Below the pieces are notes generated by a model that was given only the letters and a program-made list of their open reading frames with translations, did not search any database and had not been told where the DNA came from. From NCBI GenBank assembly GCA_947488435.1, contig CANKZG010000001.1, positions 620,001-684,000 of the forward strand: DNA of 64,000 nt, written 5' to 3'. Source of the stretch: an uncultured Flavobacteriaceae bacterium. GTDB lineage: Bacteria > Bacteroidota > Bacteroidia > Flavobacteriales > Flavobacteriaceae. Shown here piece by piece: positions 44,951 to 54,228 of the stretch. Position 1 is the stretch's first letter; every line of letters starts with the position of its first letter. A program made the translations under genes and the position numbers.

Positions 44951-45409
44951 CTATTCTATCCCTAAAATTGTTGATGTTTCTCCATTTAAGATTAACTGAT
45001 CTCCATCTTTTTTACCCAACAATAACTGTCCTATGGGTGTACGTAGCGAAACACAAAACACTTTTACATTCCCAAGTTCATAAACTCCCGCTGAAATGGC
45101 AAGGTAGTAACTCCCTCTGGTAGTATGCACCAAACTCCCCAAATGCACAATCGCATGTGTTGCATCCATTTTTATCTTATGTAAAACTGTCTTCATTTGT
45201 GTAATTAGAGCAAATTGCTGCCCCAACTTCTCCCGCTCCAATTGTAACATGGCTCGTCCTGTTTCATGTTTATCTCCTGCGCTGCTTTTAGTTTCACTTT
45301 GCAATCCCTCCTGAAGAATTTCTATCTGCCTTTGAATGCGTTCGCCCCTAGCATCAGCATAGGCTTTGCAATATAAAAAGAGCTCTTTTTTTAATTGTAA
45401 TGCATTCAT
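44951..45409 (-). CDS. GreA/GreB-type transcription factor-like protein
   Basis: 152 residues. An N-terminal helical hairpin (ARGERIQRQIEILQEG..LEREKLGQQFALITQMK) and a C-terminal FKBP-like domain with VHTTRGSYYLAISAG and RTPIGQLLLGKKDGD resemble the coiled coil and secondary-channel-binding domain of Gre factors. The hairpin tip lacks the clear pair of acidic residues that restart backtracked polymerase; KSSAGDKHETG is at that place. So it may regulate polymerase without cleavage stimulation. Confidence 0.65.
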   Translation of the reverse strand: MNALQLKKELFLYCKAYADARGERIQRQIEILQEGLQSETKSSAGDKHETGRAMLQLEREKLGQQFALITQMKTVLHKIKMDATHAIVHLGSLVHTTRGSYYLAISAGVYELGNVKVFCVSLRTPIGQLLLGKKDGDQLILNGETSTILGIE

Positions 45410-45424
45410 TGTCCGGTGAATACG

Positions 45425-46777
45425 TTAGTTAAAAATTAATGTGAATGTAGTTTCTTTATTCATCTCGGAGTGTACTATTAAGTTTCCTCCGTGCAATCTT
45501 AAAATTTGTTTAGACAAACTCAATCCAATTCCAGTGCCCGAGCTTTTTGTGGTAAAAAAAGGCACAAAAATCTGATCGATTAACTCCTGAGATATTCCAG
45601 GGCCATTATCCCAAACTTCAATATATTTTTTTCCGTCCTTACTTACTCCAGCATTGAGCTTAATGGCTCCTCCCTTCTGTGTGCCCACAGATTGAAGTGC
45701 ATTTTTACTGAGGTTAAGTAGCACCTGCGCAATCTGTTTTTCATCAACATAAACCTCAAGATTCTCATGAGATACGGAAATTTCAAAAGAGATATTGTCA
45801 AACTTTTCATTTTGTGTCATCAATACTTTTACTCGACTCAAAATTTTATCAGCTAAGACAATTTTACGGTCAGGAGCAGGTACGCTTAAAAAACTACGAT
45901 AAGATTGTACAAAACTTATTAGATCGTTTCCTTGTTCCTGTATTACTTCCATTCCCTTCGCAGCATTTACAATATGTTCTTGAGGAAGTTCTTCAATAGG
46001 AATCAGTTGATCTTCCTTTTTAAAGTATTTTAAAATAGATTCTGATATTGAAGTGATGGGGGCCACTGTATTCATAATCTCATGGGTTAAAACACGGATT
46101 AATCGTACCCAGGAATCCGTTTCTTTTTCATCCAATTCTTTATGGATATCCTGAACAACTACTAGTAATAATGCCTGTTTATCAATGGTAATCGCAGTCG
46201 ATTTTAAGGCTAATTGTATTTTATCTCTTTCATTGGTAAGTTCAATCAATTTCTGATCGAATGGTTTTAGGTTCTTAAAAATCTCATATAGCTTATCATC
46301 GATCTGCGACAATTGCTTGATGTGGTTTAAAGGCCTATGATTGAACAGTTTTTCAACGGTAGGGTTGGCAAATAAGATATGTCCCTTATCATTAAAAGTA
46401 AGTATTCCGATATTGGCTTGCTTCAATATTTCCTGATAATACTGTTCTTGCGTTTGCAGTTTTAAATGTACCTCTTGAATCAAGCCGTTTACACGATTAA
46501 GACTTTGATTGAGTTGTTTGAACGATTTTATAGAGACACGTTCGGGAAAACGTAAGGTAAAATCTTCATTACGTATAGCATTAAAAAAATATGCGATCTT
46601 TCTATTGGTGCTATTAATATAGGTTATCAATAAATATACTTGCAGAAGAAACAAACATATCGCTAGAATAAAAGCTAGGTACAAGTTTTCAACGAAGGCA
46701 AATGCCATTCCGATTGCAGTAAGTGCAATAAGTGTGACTCTAAAAATAAGCTGAACATAAAAGTCTCTGCTAGCCAT
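45425..46777 (-). CDS. Sensor histidine kinase (NtrY-like) of the export locus
   Basis: 450 residues from the ATG at 46777, whose codon overlaps the regulator's stop region by 8 bp; an earlier in-frame start would lie deeper in the regulator gene. Two membrane helices (about 8-50), a HAMP-like linker, a PAS-like domain (about 110-205), HisKA with the phosphorylated His232 in LTHEIMN, and HATPase_c with NALQSV, DNGPGIS and GTGIGLSLSKQI. The periplasmic loop is very short, so it probably senses a membrane or cytosolic signal. Translationally coupled to its regulator. Confidence 0.9.
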   Translation of the reverse strand: MASRDFYVQLIFRVTLIALTAIGMAFAFVENLYLAFILAICLFLLQVYLLITYINSTNRKIAYFFNAIRNEDFTLRFPERVSIKSFKQLNQSLNRVNGLIQEVHLKLQTQEQYYQEILKQANIGILTFNDKGHILFANPTVEKLFNHRPLNHIKQLSQIDDKLYEIFKNLKPFDQKLIELTNERDKIQLALKSTAITIDKQALLLVVVQDIHKELDEKETDSWVRLIRVLTHEIMNTVAPITSISESILKYFKKEDQLIPIEELPQEHIVNAAKGMEVIQEQGNDLISFVQSYRSFLSVPAPDRKIVLADKILSRVKVLMTQNEKFDNISFEISVSHENLEVYVDEKQIAQVLLNLSKNALQSVGTQKGGAIKLNAGVSKDGKKYIEVWDNGPGISQELIDQIFVPFFTTKSSGTGIGLSLSKQILRLHGGNLIVHSEMNKETTFTLIFN

Positions 46778-48140
46778 TGATTCCTTTTTTCTTAAGCTTA
46801 TTGTATAAGGTTTGTCTGGAAATTCCCAATTCATTTGCAGCGGCACTATAATTGCCGTCGTGCTTATTGAGTGCGTTGGAGATCATTCGTTGTTCCATTT
46901 CATCTAGTGTTGCTGGGCCCGTTTCAAAAGTATGTCCGACCTTAGAGCTCAATAAAAAATCTGTTGGTTTTAGCACATTTCCCTCCGTAAGGATTACAGT
47001 ACGTTCTATAGTATGCTGCAGTTCGCGAACATTTCCAGGCCAGGAATGTTTCATTAACTTTTCCTGAGCTGCTTGATTAATACGTAAACTTTTTTTATCG
47101 TATTTAGCCGCAAATTTTTTCAGATAAAAGTCCGCCAGTACTAAAATATCATCATCTCTTTCTCTTAATGAAGGTACCTCAACATGAATAGTATTAATAC
47201 GATACAATAAATCTTCCCGAAATAAACCATCACTTACCATCTGCTCTAAATTACAATTTGTAGCACAGATTAACCGAAGATCTACGGGTATAGGTTTGTT
47301 CGATCCGACACGAACTACCACCCGGTTTTGAATTACCGACAATAATTTTGCCTGAGTCTGGAGGGAGAGATTCCCTATTTCATCTAGAAATAAAGTGCCG
47401 TTATTGGCGGCTTCAAATTTTCCTGCACGATCTTCCTTAGCATCGGTAAACGATCCTTTTAAATGACCAAACAATTCACTTTCAAATAAGTTTTCGGAAA
47501 TAGACCCCATATCGACGCCTATAAACACTTCATCCCGCCGTTTGGATGTGCGGTGTAATTCTCTAGCTATGAGCTCTTTTCCTGTTCCATTTTCACCAGT
47601 AATTAAAACATTAACATCGGTTTTTGCCACTTTACGGGTTAAATTTAACACCGCGGTTAGTGCCTTTGAGTTTCCTATGATGTAATTTTTATCCTGATTA
47701 ATATGTTGTTTTAAATTACTTTCCTGTTGCTTTAATTGATGTATTTCTTTCTGAGATTTCCGCAAGAGGTAAGCGGATTTGGCTGTTGCTAATAACTTCT
47801 CATTATTCCAGGGTTTTAAAATAAAATCGGTTGCGCCTTCTTTCAGTGCCCTAACGGCTAAATCTACCGCACCATAGGCAGTCATCATGATGACAGAGGT
47901 ATCTGGAGCGCGTTTCTTAATTTCGCGTAACCAAAATAAACCTTCATTTCCTGTGTTCACTCCTGCCGAAAAATTCATGTCTAGAAGTACAATATCAAAA
48001 TCTTCCAAATTTTTAAAAGAAGAAATTTGATTGGGATTAGATACTGTTTCTATGGTTTTGTACTCGAATTGCAATAAAATTTCCAAAGCGCTAAGTACAC
48101 TTTTATTGTCATCAACTACTAAGACTTTTCCATTAATCAT
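46770..48140 (-). CDS. Sigma-54-dependent response regulator (NtrC family)
   Basis: 456 residues: receiver (1-120, phospho-acceptor Asp54, Lys109), AAA+ domain (about 150-390) and Fis-type HTH (about 425-456, NYSAAANELGISRQTLYNKL). Walker A is GENGTGKE (182-189) and Walker B LFLDEIG (250-256). The sigma-54 contact loop reads GSFTDA (229-234) instead of GAFTGA. It should hydrolyse ATP to open sigma-54 promoter complexes. The divergent export operon has a -24/-12 promoter and an upstream palindrome, a very likely target. Confidence 0.95.
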   Translation of the reverse strand: MINGKVLVVDDNKSVLSALEILLQFEYKTIETVSNPNQISSFKNLEDFDIVLLDMNFSAGVNTGNEGLFWLREIKKRAPDTSVIMMTAYGAVDLAVRALKEGATDFILKPWNNEKLLATAKSAYLLRKSQKEIHQLKQQESNLKQHINQDKNYIIGNSKALTAVLNLTRKVAKTDVNVLITGENGTGKELIARELHRTSKRRDEVFIGVDMGSISENLFESELFGHLKGSFTDAKEDRAGKFEAANNGTLFLDEIGNLSLQTQAKLLSVIQNRVVVRVGSNKPIPVDLRLICATNCNLEQMVSDGLFREDLLYRINTIHVEVPSLRERDDDILVLADFYLKKFAAKYDKKSLRINQAAQEKLMKHSWPGNVRELQHTIERTVILTEGNVLKPTDFLLSSKVGHTFETGPATLDEMEQRMISNALNKHDGNYSAAANELGISRQTLYNKLKKKGING

Positions 48141-48198
48141 TTTAGTATTAAAAAAATGTTCTTTCTAAAACTACAAATTGTTATTCGATTTTTTTTTG

Positions 48199-48221
48199 AG
48201 GTGTAAAAATATTTGACACCT
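48199..48221. promoter_or_regulatory. Candidate upstream activator site for the NtrC-type regulator
   Basis: AGGTGT and ACACCT are perfect inverted arms separated by 11 bp (TGT-N11-ACA core). It lies about 80-105 bp upstream of the -24 element, the usual distance for an enhancer bound by a sigma-54 activator. No adjacent second copy was seen. Confidence 0.55.
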
Positions 48222-48301
48222 TTTGTATAACTATTTTACAATCAAAAAAAAATATTGGCATCGAAAAACTGTAAGTAATTGATTGTCAGGTATTTGTTTT
48301 T

Positions 48302-48317
48302 TTGGCACGAGCTTCGC
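48302..48317 (+). promoter_or_regulatory. Sigma-54 (-24/-12) promoter of the export operon
   Basis: TTGGCACG, 4 bp, then TCGC. GG (48304-48305) and GC (48316-48317) are exactly 12 bp apart as required; there is one mismatch to TTGGCACG-N4-TTGC. Predicted start near 48329, 24 bp before the first ATG. Confidence 0.75.
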
Positions 48318-48352
48318 CTATATATTAGCGTGATTGTTAGAATCCAACTAAA

Positions 48353-49732
48353 ATGAAATACCAAAACCCAAGGTTTTATACAAAAATGAGTACGATTAAA
48401 AAGTTTATCTGTTTACTGATATTGCTATGCATTCATCCAATACTAGCACAAAATATTTGGACCTTAGATGATTGTGTAGCTTATGCATTAGAACATAATT
48501 TACAACTAAAGGGGCTTCAATATACAGAAGCTTCAGGGAAAGAAACCTATCGTCAGTCTATTCGTAACCTTCTTCCAAGTGTTTCGGGTTTCTCTAACTA
48601 TAATATTCGTTTTGGTAGATCTGTAGATCCAAACGATAATTCAATCGTAAACACCGATTTTTTCTCCAATAACTATTCTATCGAATCTTCTTTGGATCTC
48701 TTTCAAGGGTTCCAAAAAATTAATACTATTAAGGCTTCAAAACTTATTTACCGCGCAACGAAGGAGGAAAAACTTCATGAGAAGTACCTTTTAGCATTTC
48801 GAGTAATGACTGCTTTTTATGATATTCAATTCTCCGAAGGTTTATTTGAAATTGCTAAAGAACAGGAAAGTGTATCACGATCCAATTATGATTTGGTAAA
48901 AAAACAAATCGAACTGGGATTAAAGGCTGGAGCAGATTTATATGAAGCAGAATCGGCCTGGTTAACAGATCAATTAAATCTAACGCAAAGTAAAAACACC
49001 TTAGAAGCTGCAAAACTCAGATTAATTCAGGAAATGAATCTTGAAAATACGAGTACCATTTTAATAGACCCAGAGAGTGAAAACACCGAGAGCTATACCG
49101 AAGGTTTTGCCATACATTCGGACTCTATTTACGGAAAAGCAAAAGAATTTATTCCTATCTTAAAAGCACAGAATTTTAGGGAAAAAGCAGCCAAGAAAGA
49201 TGTTGCCATTGCTCGAGGAAACCTAGCGCCTTCTCTCTCTTTATTTGGAGGTTATGGAACCGGTTATTTTGAAACAACAACAGATAGTTTAGGAACGATT
49301 ATCCCCTTTAGAGATCAAATAAGTGATAATACATTTCAATTCGTAGGGGTTTCTCTTAACGTTCCTATAAGTGAAGGGTGGTCCAGAAGATCTCAAGTAA
49401 AGCAACGAAAAATTGCGTTGCAACAAGCTAGGAATAACGTTCAAATTCAGGAACAAGAACTTTTTCAACTCATTCAACAACTGGTGCAGGAAAATACTTC
49501 ATTACAAACCGAAACTGAACAAAGTAAACAAAAAGTTGAGGCACAGAGTCTAGCCTTTACCATCGCACAAAAACGCTATGAAAAAGGGTTGATTAACGCG
49601 ATTGAGTTGTTTACCGCGAAGAACTTATTTGCTAGTGCACAAAATGAAAATTTACAAGTACGATTGCGATTACGGGTCAATAAAAAAACATTGAGTTTTT
49701 ACCAAGGCCTTTCCATATTTAACATTCAATAA
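48353..49732 (+). CDS. TolC-like outer membrane efflux channel
   Basis: 459 residues from the ATG at 48353; an internal ATG at 48386 gives a cleaner signal peptide (MSTIKKFICLL...ILAQ) and is an equally good start. The mature protein has two repeated long-helix modules (LEEA/OEP pattern), starting NIWTLDDCVAYALEHNLQLKG, with YEKGLINAIELFTAKNLFASAQ as the second equator motif. It forms the outer-membrane channel of the exporter encoded downstream. First gene of the sigma-54 operon. Confidence 0.9.
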   Translation: MKYQNPRFYTKMSTIKKFICLLILLCIHPILAQNIWTLDDCVAYALEHNLQLKGLQYTEASGKETYRQSIRNLLPSVSGFSNYNIRFGRSVDPNDNSIVNTDFFSNNYSIESSLDLFQGFQKINTIKASKLIYRATKEEKLHEKYLLAFRVMTAFYDIQFSEGLFEIAKEQESVSRSNYDLVKKQIELGLKAGADLYEAESAWLTDQLNLTQSKNTLEAAKLRLIQEMNLENTSTILIDPESENTESYTEGFAIHSDSIYGKAKEFIPILKAQNFREKAAKKDVAIARGNLAPSLSLFGGYGTGYFETTTDSLGTIIPFRDQISDNTFQFVGVSLNVPISEGWSRRSQVKQRKIALQQARNNVQIQEQELFQLIQQLVQENTSLQTETEQSKQKVEAQSLAFTIAQKRYEKGLINAIELFTAKNLFASAQNENLQVRLRLRVNKKTLSFYQGLSIFNIQ

Positions 49733-49758
49733 ATTAAAAATATTAAGATACAACGCTC

Positions 49759-51009
49759 ATGGACATACAATTAGAAAAGAAAAAAGGAATACGCCCCAAA
49801 CATATTGGATACGCAGCATTGGGGATTCTTATTCTTTTTGCTGGATGGAAAATCATATTCACAAGTGCCGTTAGCACATTCAGAACAGATAAAGACAAAC
49901 TGTCTATAGCTCAGATTACCGATGGTAAGTTCGATGATTATATCACTATTAATGGTAATGTTGCTCCCATTGCTACGATTTATATGGATGCTTATGAAGG
50001 TGGTCGCGTAAGTGAAAAGCTTATCGAAGAAGGAGCCATGGTGAAAAAAGGAGACGTTATTCTAAAATTGGAAAATAGTGGCCTCTTCGAACAAATTTTA
50101 GCAAGTGAAAGTAATCTGGCGCTAAAACAGAACGACCTGCGGTCTACAAAACTCACCTTTGATTCTAGACAAGTAGAAGGACGCAAAGATTTAGTTCGTG
50201 CTCAATATGATTTGCAAAAACTGGAAAGAAATTACGAGCAAAATCAAGAATTGTTTAATGACGAGTTGATTTCTAGGGAAGAGTATTTACTGTCCAAAGA
50301 AAATTATGAACTATCCAAAAAACAATATGAAATTATTAAACTTCAAACCGAACAGGACAAGGCACTTCGAAGCACTTCTCTTGCCGGTTTAGATACTGAT
50401 TTAGATCGTATGCAAAAAACACTTTCTATGGTATACGAACGATTGGATCATTTAAATGTGCGAGCTCCTGCCGATGGACAGCTAGGTTTTTTAGATGCAG
50501 AAATTGGACAAAACATTGCACAAGGACAGCGAATTGGGCAAGTAAATGTACTTACCGATTATAAAATTGAAGCCACCATAGATGAGCATTACATAGATCG
50601 TGTAAAACGTGATTTGATCGCTTCTTTTGAGCGAAATGGAACTTCCTTCCCACTACGCGTGCGAAAAGTATATCCCGAAGTTCGAAATGGAAAATTCCAA
50701 GTTGATCTAGTATTTACAGATCAAAAACCAGAAACCATTCGTAGCGGTCAAAGCTATAACATTCGATTGCAGTTAGGTGCTTCAAATGATGCTTTACTGT
50801 TACCCAAAGGTGGTTTCTTTAACAGTACTGGTGGTCAATGGATTTTTGTTGTAGATCCTTCTGGTTCATCTGCTGTGCGAAGACCCATTAGAATTGGAAA
50901 ACAAAATACAAGATATTTTGAGGTATTAGAAGGATTGCAAGATGGAGAACAGGTAATTACCTCAGGCTATGATAATTTCGGAGATGCAGAGCGCATTGTA
51001 TTAAAATAA
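49759..51009 (+). CDS. Periplasmic adaptor (membrane fusion) protein, MacA/HlyD-like
   Basis: 416 residues. A single N-terminal membrane helix (about 16-34), a lipoyl half-motif (YEGGRVSEKLIEEGAMVKKGD), a long coiled-coil hairpin (about 110-225) and the second lipoyl half (VRAPADGQLGFLDAEIG) are followed by beta-barrel and membrane-proximal domains. It links the inner-membrane ABC permeases to the TolC-like channel. 26 bp from the gene before and 36 bp to the ATPase gene. Confidence 0.9.
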   Translation: MDIQLEKKKGIRPKHIGYAALGILILFAGWKIIFTSAVSTFRTDKDKLSIAQITDGKFDDYITINGNVAPIATIYMDAYEGGRVSEKLIEEGAMVKKGDVILKLENSGLFEQILASESNLALKQNDLRSTKLTFDSRQVEGRKDLVRAQYDLQKLERNYEQNQELFNDELISREEYLLSKENYELSKKQYEIIKLQTEQDKALRSTSLAGLDTDLDRMQKTLSMVYERLDHLNVRAPADGQLGFLDAEIGQNIAQGQRIGQVNVLTDYKIEATIDEHYIDRVKRDLIASFERNGTSFPLRVRKVYPEVRNGKFQVDLVFTDQKPETIRSGQSYNIRLQLGASNDALLLPKGGFFNSTGGQWIFVVDPSGSSAVRRPIRIGKQNTRYFEVLEGLQDGEQVITSGYDNFGDAERIVLK

Positions 51010-51045
51010 AATGATTAAAAACAATAAAACTGAAATACCAATAAA

Positions 51046-51741
51046 ATGATAACAATACAAAATTTAAAAAAGAGCTTTAGAACCGAAGAGGTAGAAACTT
51101 TAGCGCTCAACAGCGTAAACCTCAAGGTAGAAGACGGAGAGTTCGTTGCCATTATGGGGCCTTCCGGTTGTGGAAAATCTACCTTGCTTAACATTATTGG
51201 AATGCTTGACAATCCGACCGAAGGAAACTACAATTTTGCTGGAAATGAAGTTAGTGGCCTTAAGGAAAGTCAACGAACACAACTGCGGAAGGGAAATTTA
51301 GGGTTCGTCTTTCAAAGTTTTAACTTAATTGATGAGCTTACCGTTTTTGAAAACGTTGAGCTACCTCTTATTTATCTTAAAATGAATAAGAGCGAACGCA
51401 AACAAAAGGTTAGAGCTGTATTGGAGCGAATGAAGATTGCGCATCGCGAAAAGCACTTTCCACAACAGTTATCTGGAGGGCAGCAGCAGCGGGTTGCTAT
51501 ATCAAGAGCTGTAGTAACCAACCCAAAACTAATTCTTGCCGATGAACCCACAGGGAACTTAGATTCCAAAAATGGGATCGAGGTTATGAATCTGTTAACC
51601 GAGTTAAATCAGGAAGGAACTACCATTGTAATGGTAACGCATTCTGATCGAGATTCGCACTATGCACATAGAGTCATCAACTTATTTGACGGACAAATTG
51701 TTACTGAAAGTCAAAACAGAGCCATAGGAGCGATGGTATAA
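51046..51741 (+). CDS. ABC ATPase of MacB/LolD type
   Basis: 231 residues. Walker A GPSGCGKST (38-46), Q-loop FVFQSFNLIDEL, signature LSGGQQQRVAISRA, Walker B LILADEPTGNLD and H-loop VTHSD. The ADEPTGNLDS stretch is typical of the MacB/LolD/FtsE group, which drives mechanotransmission rather than transport through its own pore. It is the only ATPase in the operon and must serve some or all of the tandem permeases. Confidence 0.95.
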   Translation: MITIQNLKKSFRTEEVETLALNSVNLKVEDGEFVAIMGPSGCGKSTLLNIIGMLDNPTEGNYNFAGNEVSGLKESQRTQLRKGNLGFVFQSFNLIDELTVFENVELPLIYLKMNKSERKQKVRAVLERMKIAHREKHFPQQLSGGQQQRVAISRAVVTNPKLILADEPTGNLDSKNGIEVMNLLTELNQEGTTIVMVTHSDRDSHYAHRVINLFDGQIVTESQNRAIGAMV

Positions 51742-51779
51742 TATCAGGGGTTTATTCATCAATCAATCAAATCATCAAT

Positions 51780-51800
51780 TTCTGAGAATGGTTCTCAGAA
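51780..51800 (+). other. Intercistronic hairpin before the first permease
   Basis: TTCTGAGAA and TTCTCAGAA are perfect 9-bp arms with a 3-nt loop, between the ATPase and permease 1. There is no T-run, so RNA processing or protection is more likely than termination. It contains an ATG in frame with permease 1 that is not a likely start. Confidence 0.6.
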
Positions 51801-51817
51801 CTAAAATCAATCAAACT

Positions 51818-54178
51818 ATGCTTAGGAATTATCTCAAGATATCATTTCGGAATTTATGGAAAAATAAAGGATATAGCTTCCTAAATATCTTTGGTCTAGC
51901 CATTGGGATCACTTGTGCAAGTTTGATTTTATTATGGGTAGAAGACGAAGTTAGTTTTGATCAAATTTTTCCCAAAAAAGATCTGGTATACTACGTGCCT
52001 ACTAATCAAAATTACGAAGGCGAATGGCGAACTTTTTATTCAACCCCAGGCCCTCTGGCAAAGGTATTAAAGGATGAGATTCCTGAAATTGTAGGTTCCG
52101 CAATTACGCATAGCACCAATTTATTATTTACTAATGGCGATAAGGGAATCAATCGAAGAGGGCGTTATACGGATGCAGATTTCCTTAAAATGTTTAGTCT
52201 TGAATTTGTGGAGGGATCTGCAGAAAATGCCTTTAGTAGACCTGAAGCAATTGTCTTAACACAAAAAACAGCCGCTGAATTGTTTGGAGAAAACACCAAA
52301 GTTCTAAACAAGCCGATACGTGTAGATAATAAAGAAAATTATATCATTACTGGTGTCGTTAAAGATTTACCTCAGAATGTAACCTTTCGGTTTGAATGGC
52401 TCGTACCTTTTGAACGTTTTGCAGAACAGGAAGGCATGGAATGGTTAGCTGGATTTGGAAATAATTTTGCAGATACTTTTGTTGAATTGGCTCCTGGCGT
52501 TGACTTTAATGCCGTTGATGCTAAGGTGCGTGAAATGCTGCCTTCCAAAACAGAAGATGCGGATACCTATGCTTTTTTACATGCCATGGAAGATTGGCAC
52601 TTGCGATCTAGTTTTAAAAACGGGAAAAAGGCTGGGGGACGCATTGGTTATGTGCATCTATTCGCAATAATTGCATTGGTTATACTACTTATTGCATGTA
52701 TTAATTTTATGAATCTAGCCACCGCACGGAGTGAAAAAAGAGCTAATGAAGTAGGCGTTCGAAAAGTGCTGGGATCCGGGAAAAAAAGCTTGATTTCTCA
52801 ATTTATTGCAGAAGCATTAATTACGGCCACTTTTGCAACAATCTTAAGTATTTTACTATTGGTTGTTCTAATTCCACAGTTCAATATTCTTATTGAAAAA
52901 CAACTGGAACTTCGTCTTTTGGATGCAACGCATAGCATTACACTTCTAGGCATAACGCTAATTTGTGGTCTTTTAGCTGGATGGTATCCCGCTTTCTATC
53001 TATCATCCTTTAAACCGGTTGAGGTACTTAAAGGGGTACGTGCTAAAATTGGAGGTGCTGCTATTATACGAAAAGGATTAGTAGTAGCGCAATTTACAGT
53101 TTCTATAGTTTTTATTATCAGTACCATCATAGTATACCAGCAACTACAGCATATAAAGAGTCGTGACTTGGGCTATGACAAAGAAAATCTTATCAAAATG
53201 CCAGTAAATGGCTCTATGATCGAGAACTTTCTCCCAATTAAGCAAGATATGATTGCCTCGGGCATGATTGAAAATGTAGCACTTACCAATAGTAATATTT
53301 TATCTGATGGGAATAATGGCTCTGGTTTAGAATGGCAGGGTGGCACAGATACCGAAGATGTACTCATCTCTTTTAGATTTATCACTCCAAATTTTTTCGA
53401 AACCACAGGAATGAAAACTATTGAAGGTCGTGGTTTTAGTCAAGATGCCCGTAAAGACACTACCAACGTCTTAATAAGTGAATCTTTTGCAAAACTGATG
53501 GGCGATGGGAGTCCTCTTGGGAAGAATGTTCTTCGGTATGGGGAAACCTTTACCGTAATAGGGGTGGTAAACGATTTCGTATATGGAGATCTGTATGGTA
53601 CAAGTGATCCCGTGATGTACTTCAACAATCCTGATAATGCGTTCAACATGTATGTAAAAACTAAAGCTGGTTTTGCATTCGATAAAACGTTGATCGCCAT
53701 GGAGGGTGTAATGAAAAAACATAACCCAGCTTTTCCTTTTGAATATGAATTTGTGGACGAAGCATTTAATGCAAAATTTAAGGGGGAAAGATTAATTGGA
53801 AACCTTTTTCAAATTTTTGCTTTACTGGCAATAATTATTTCTTGCTTGGGGTTATTTGGCCTCTCCGCATACACTGCCGAACAACGTCGTAAAGAAATAG
53901 GGGTGCGTAAAGTTCTGGGATCTAGTGTTTCAAATATTGTACAATTATTATCAAAAGATTTTATGCGGCTAGTGTTAATTGCAATTGCTATAGCCGGACC
54001 ATTGGCTTGGTGGGCAATGCAAAACTGGCTAGAGAGTTTTGCGTATCGTATTGAAATTAACCCTTGGGTTTTTGCCGCCGCAGGATTTGTTGCCATATGT
54101 ATTGCACTAGTAACCGTAAGTTTTCAGGCGATCAAAGCAGCGATTGCCAACCCTGTTAAAAGTTTACGAACGGAATAA
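51818..54178 (+). CDS. MacB/FtsX-type ABC permease 1
   Basis: 786 residues from the ATG at 51818 (MLRNYLKISFRNLWKNKGYSF), which aligns with the starts of the other five paralogs; a start 10 codons upstream lies inside a hairpin. It has two MacB_PCD-plus-FtsX modules. The cytoplasmic contact box EVGVRKVLGSG occurs near residue 315 and EIGVRKVLGSS near 690, each after a helix with ACINFMNLATARSEKRA or the SCLGLFGLSAYTAEQRR equivalent. It ends in NPVKSLRTE. Exports an unknown substrate (antimicrobial peptide, lipid or siderophore-like) with the TolC-like channel. Confidence 0.9.
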   Translation: MLRNYLKISFRNLWKNKGYSFLNIFGLAIGITCASLILLWVEDEVSFDQIFPKKDLVYYVPTNQNYEGEWRTFYSTPGPLAKVLKDEIPEIVGSAITHSTNLLFTNGDKGINRRGRYTDADFLKMFSLEFVEGSAENAFSRPEAIVLTQKTAAELFGENTKVLNKPIRVDNKENYIITGVVKDLPQNVTFRFEWLVPFERFAEQEGMEWLAGFGNNFADTFVELAPGVDFNAVDAKVREMLPSKTEDADTYAFLHAMEDWHLRSSFKNGKKAGGRIGYVHLFAIIALVILLIACINFMNLATARSEKRANEVGVRKVLGSGKKSLISQFIAEALITATFATILSILLLVVLIPQFNILIEKQLELRLLDATHSITLLGITLICGLLAGWYPAFYLSSFKPVEVLKGVRAKIGGAAIIRKGLVVAQFTVSIVFIISTIIVYQQLQHIKSRDLGYDKENLIKMPVNGSMIENFLPIKQDMIASGMIENVALTNSNILSDGNNGSGLEWQGGTDTEDVLISFRFITPNFFETTGMKTIEGRGFSQDARKDTTNVLISESFAKLMGDGSPLGKNVLRYGETFTVIGVVNDFVYGDLYGTSDPVMYFNNPDNAFNMYVKTKAGFAFDKTLIAMEGVMKKHNPAFPFEYEFVDEAFNAKFKGERLIGNLFQIFALLAIIISCLGLFGLSAYTAEQRRKEIGVRKVLGSSVSNIVQLLSKDFMRLVLIAIAIAGPLAWWAMQNWLESFAYRIEINPWVFAAAGFVAICIALVTVSFQAIKAAIANPVKSLRTE

Positions 54179-54228
54179 ATCATCATCAATCTATCTAATA
54201 AGATAACGAACAGAATAAAAAAGAAGTC

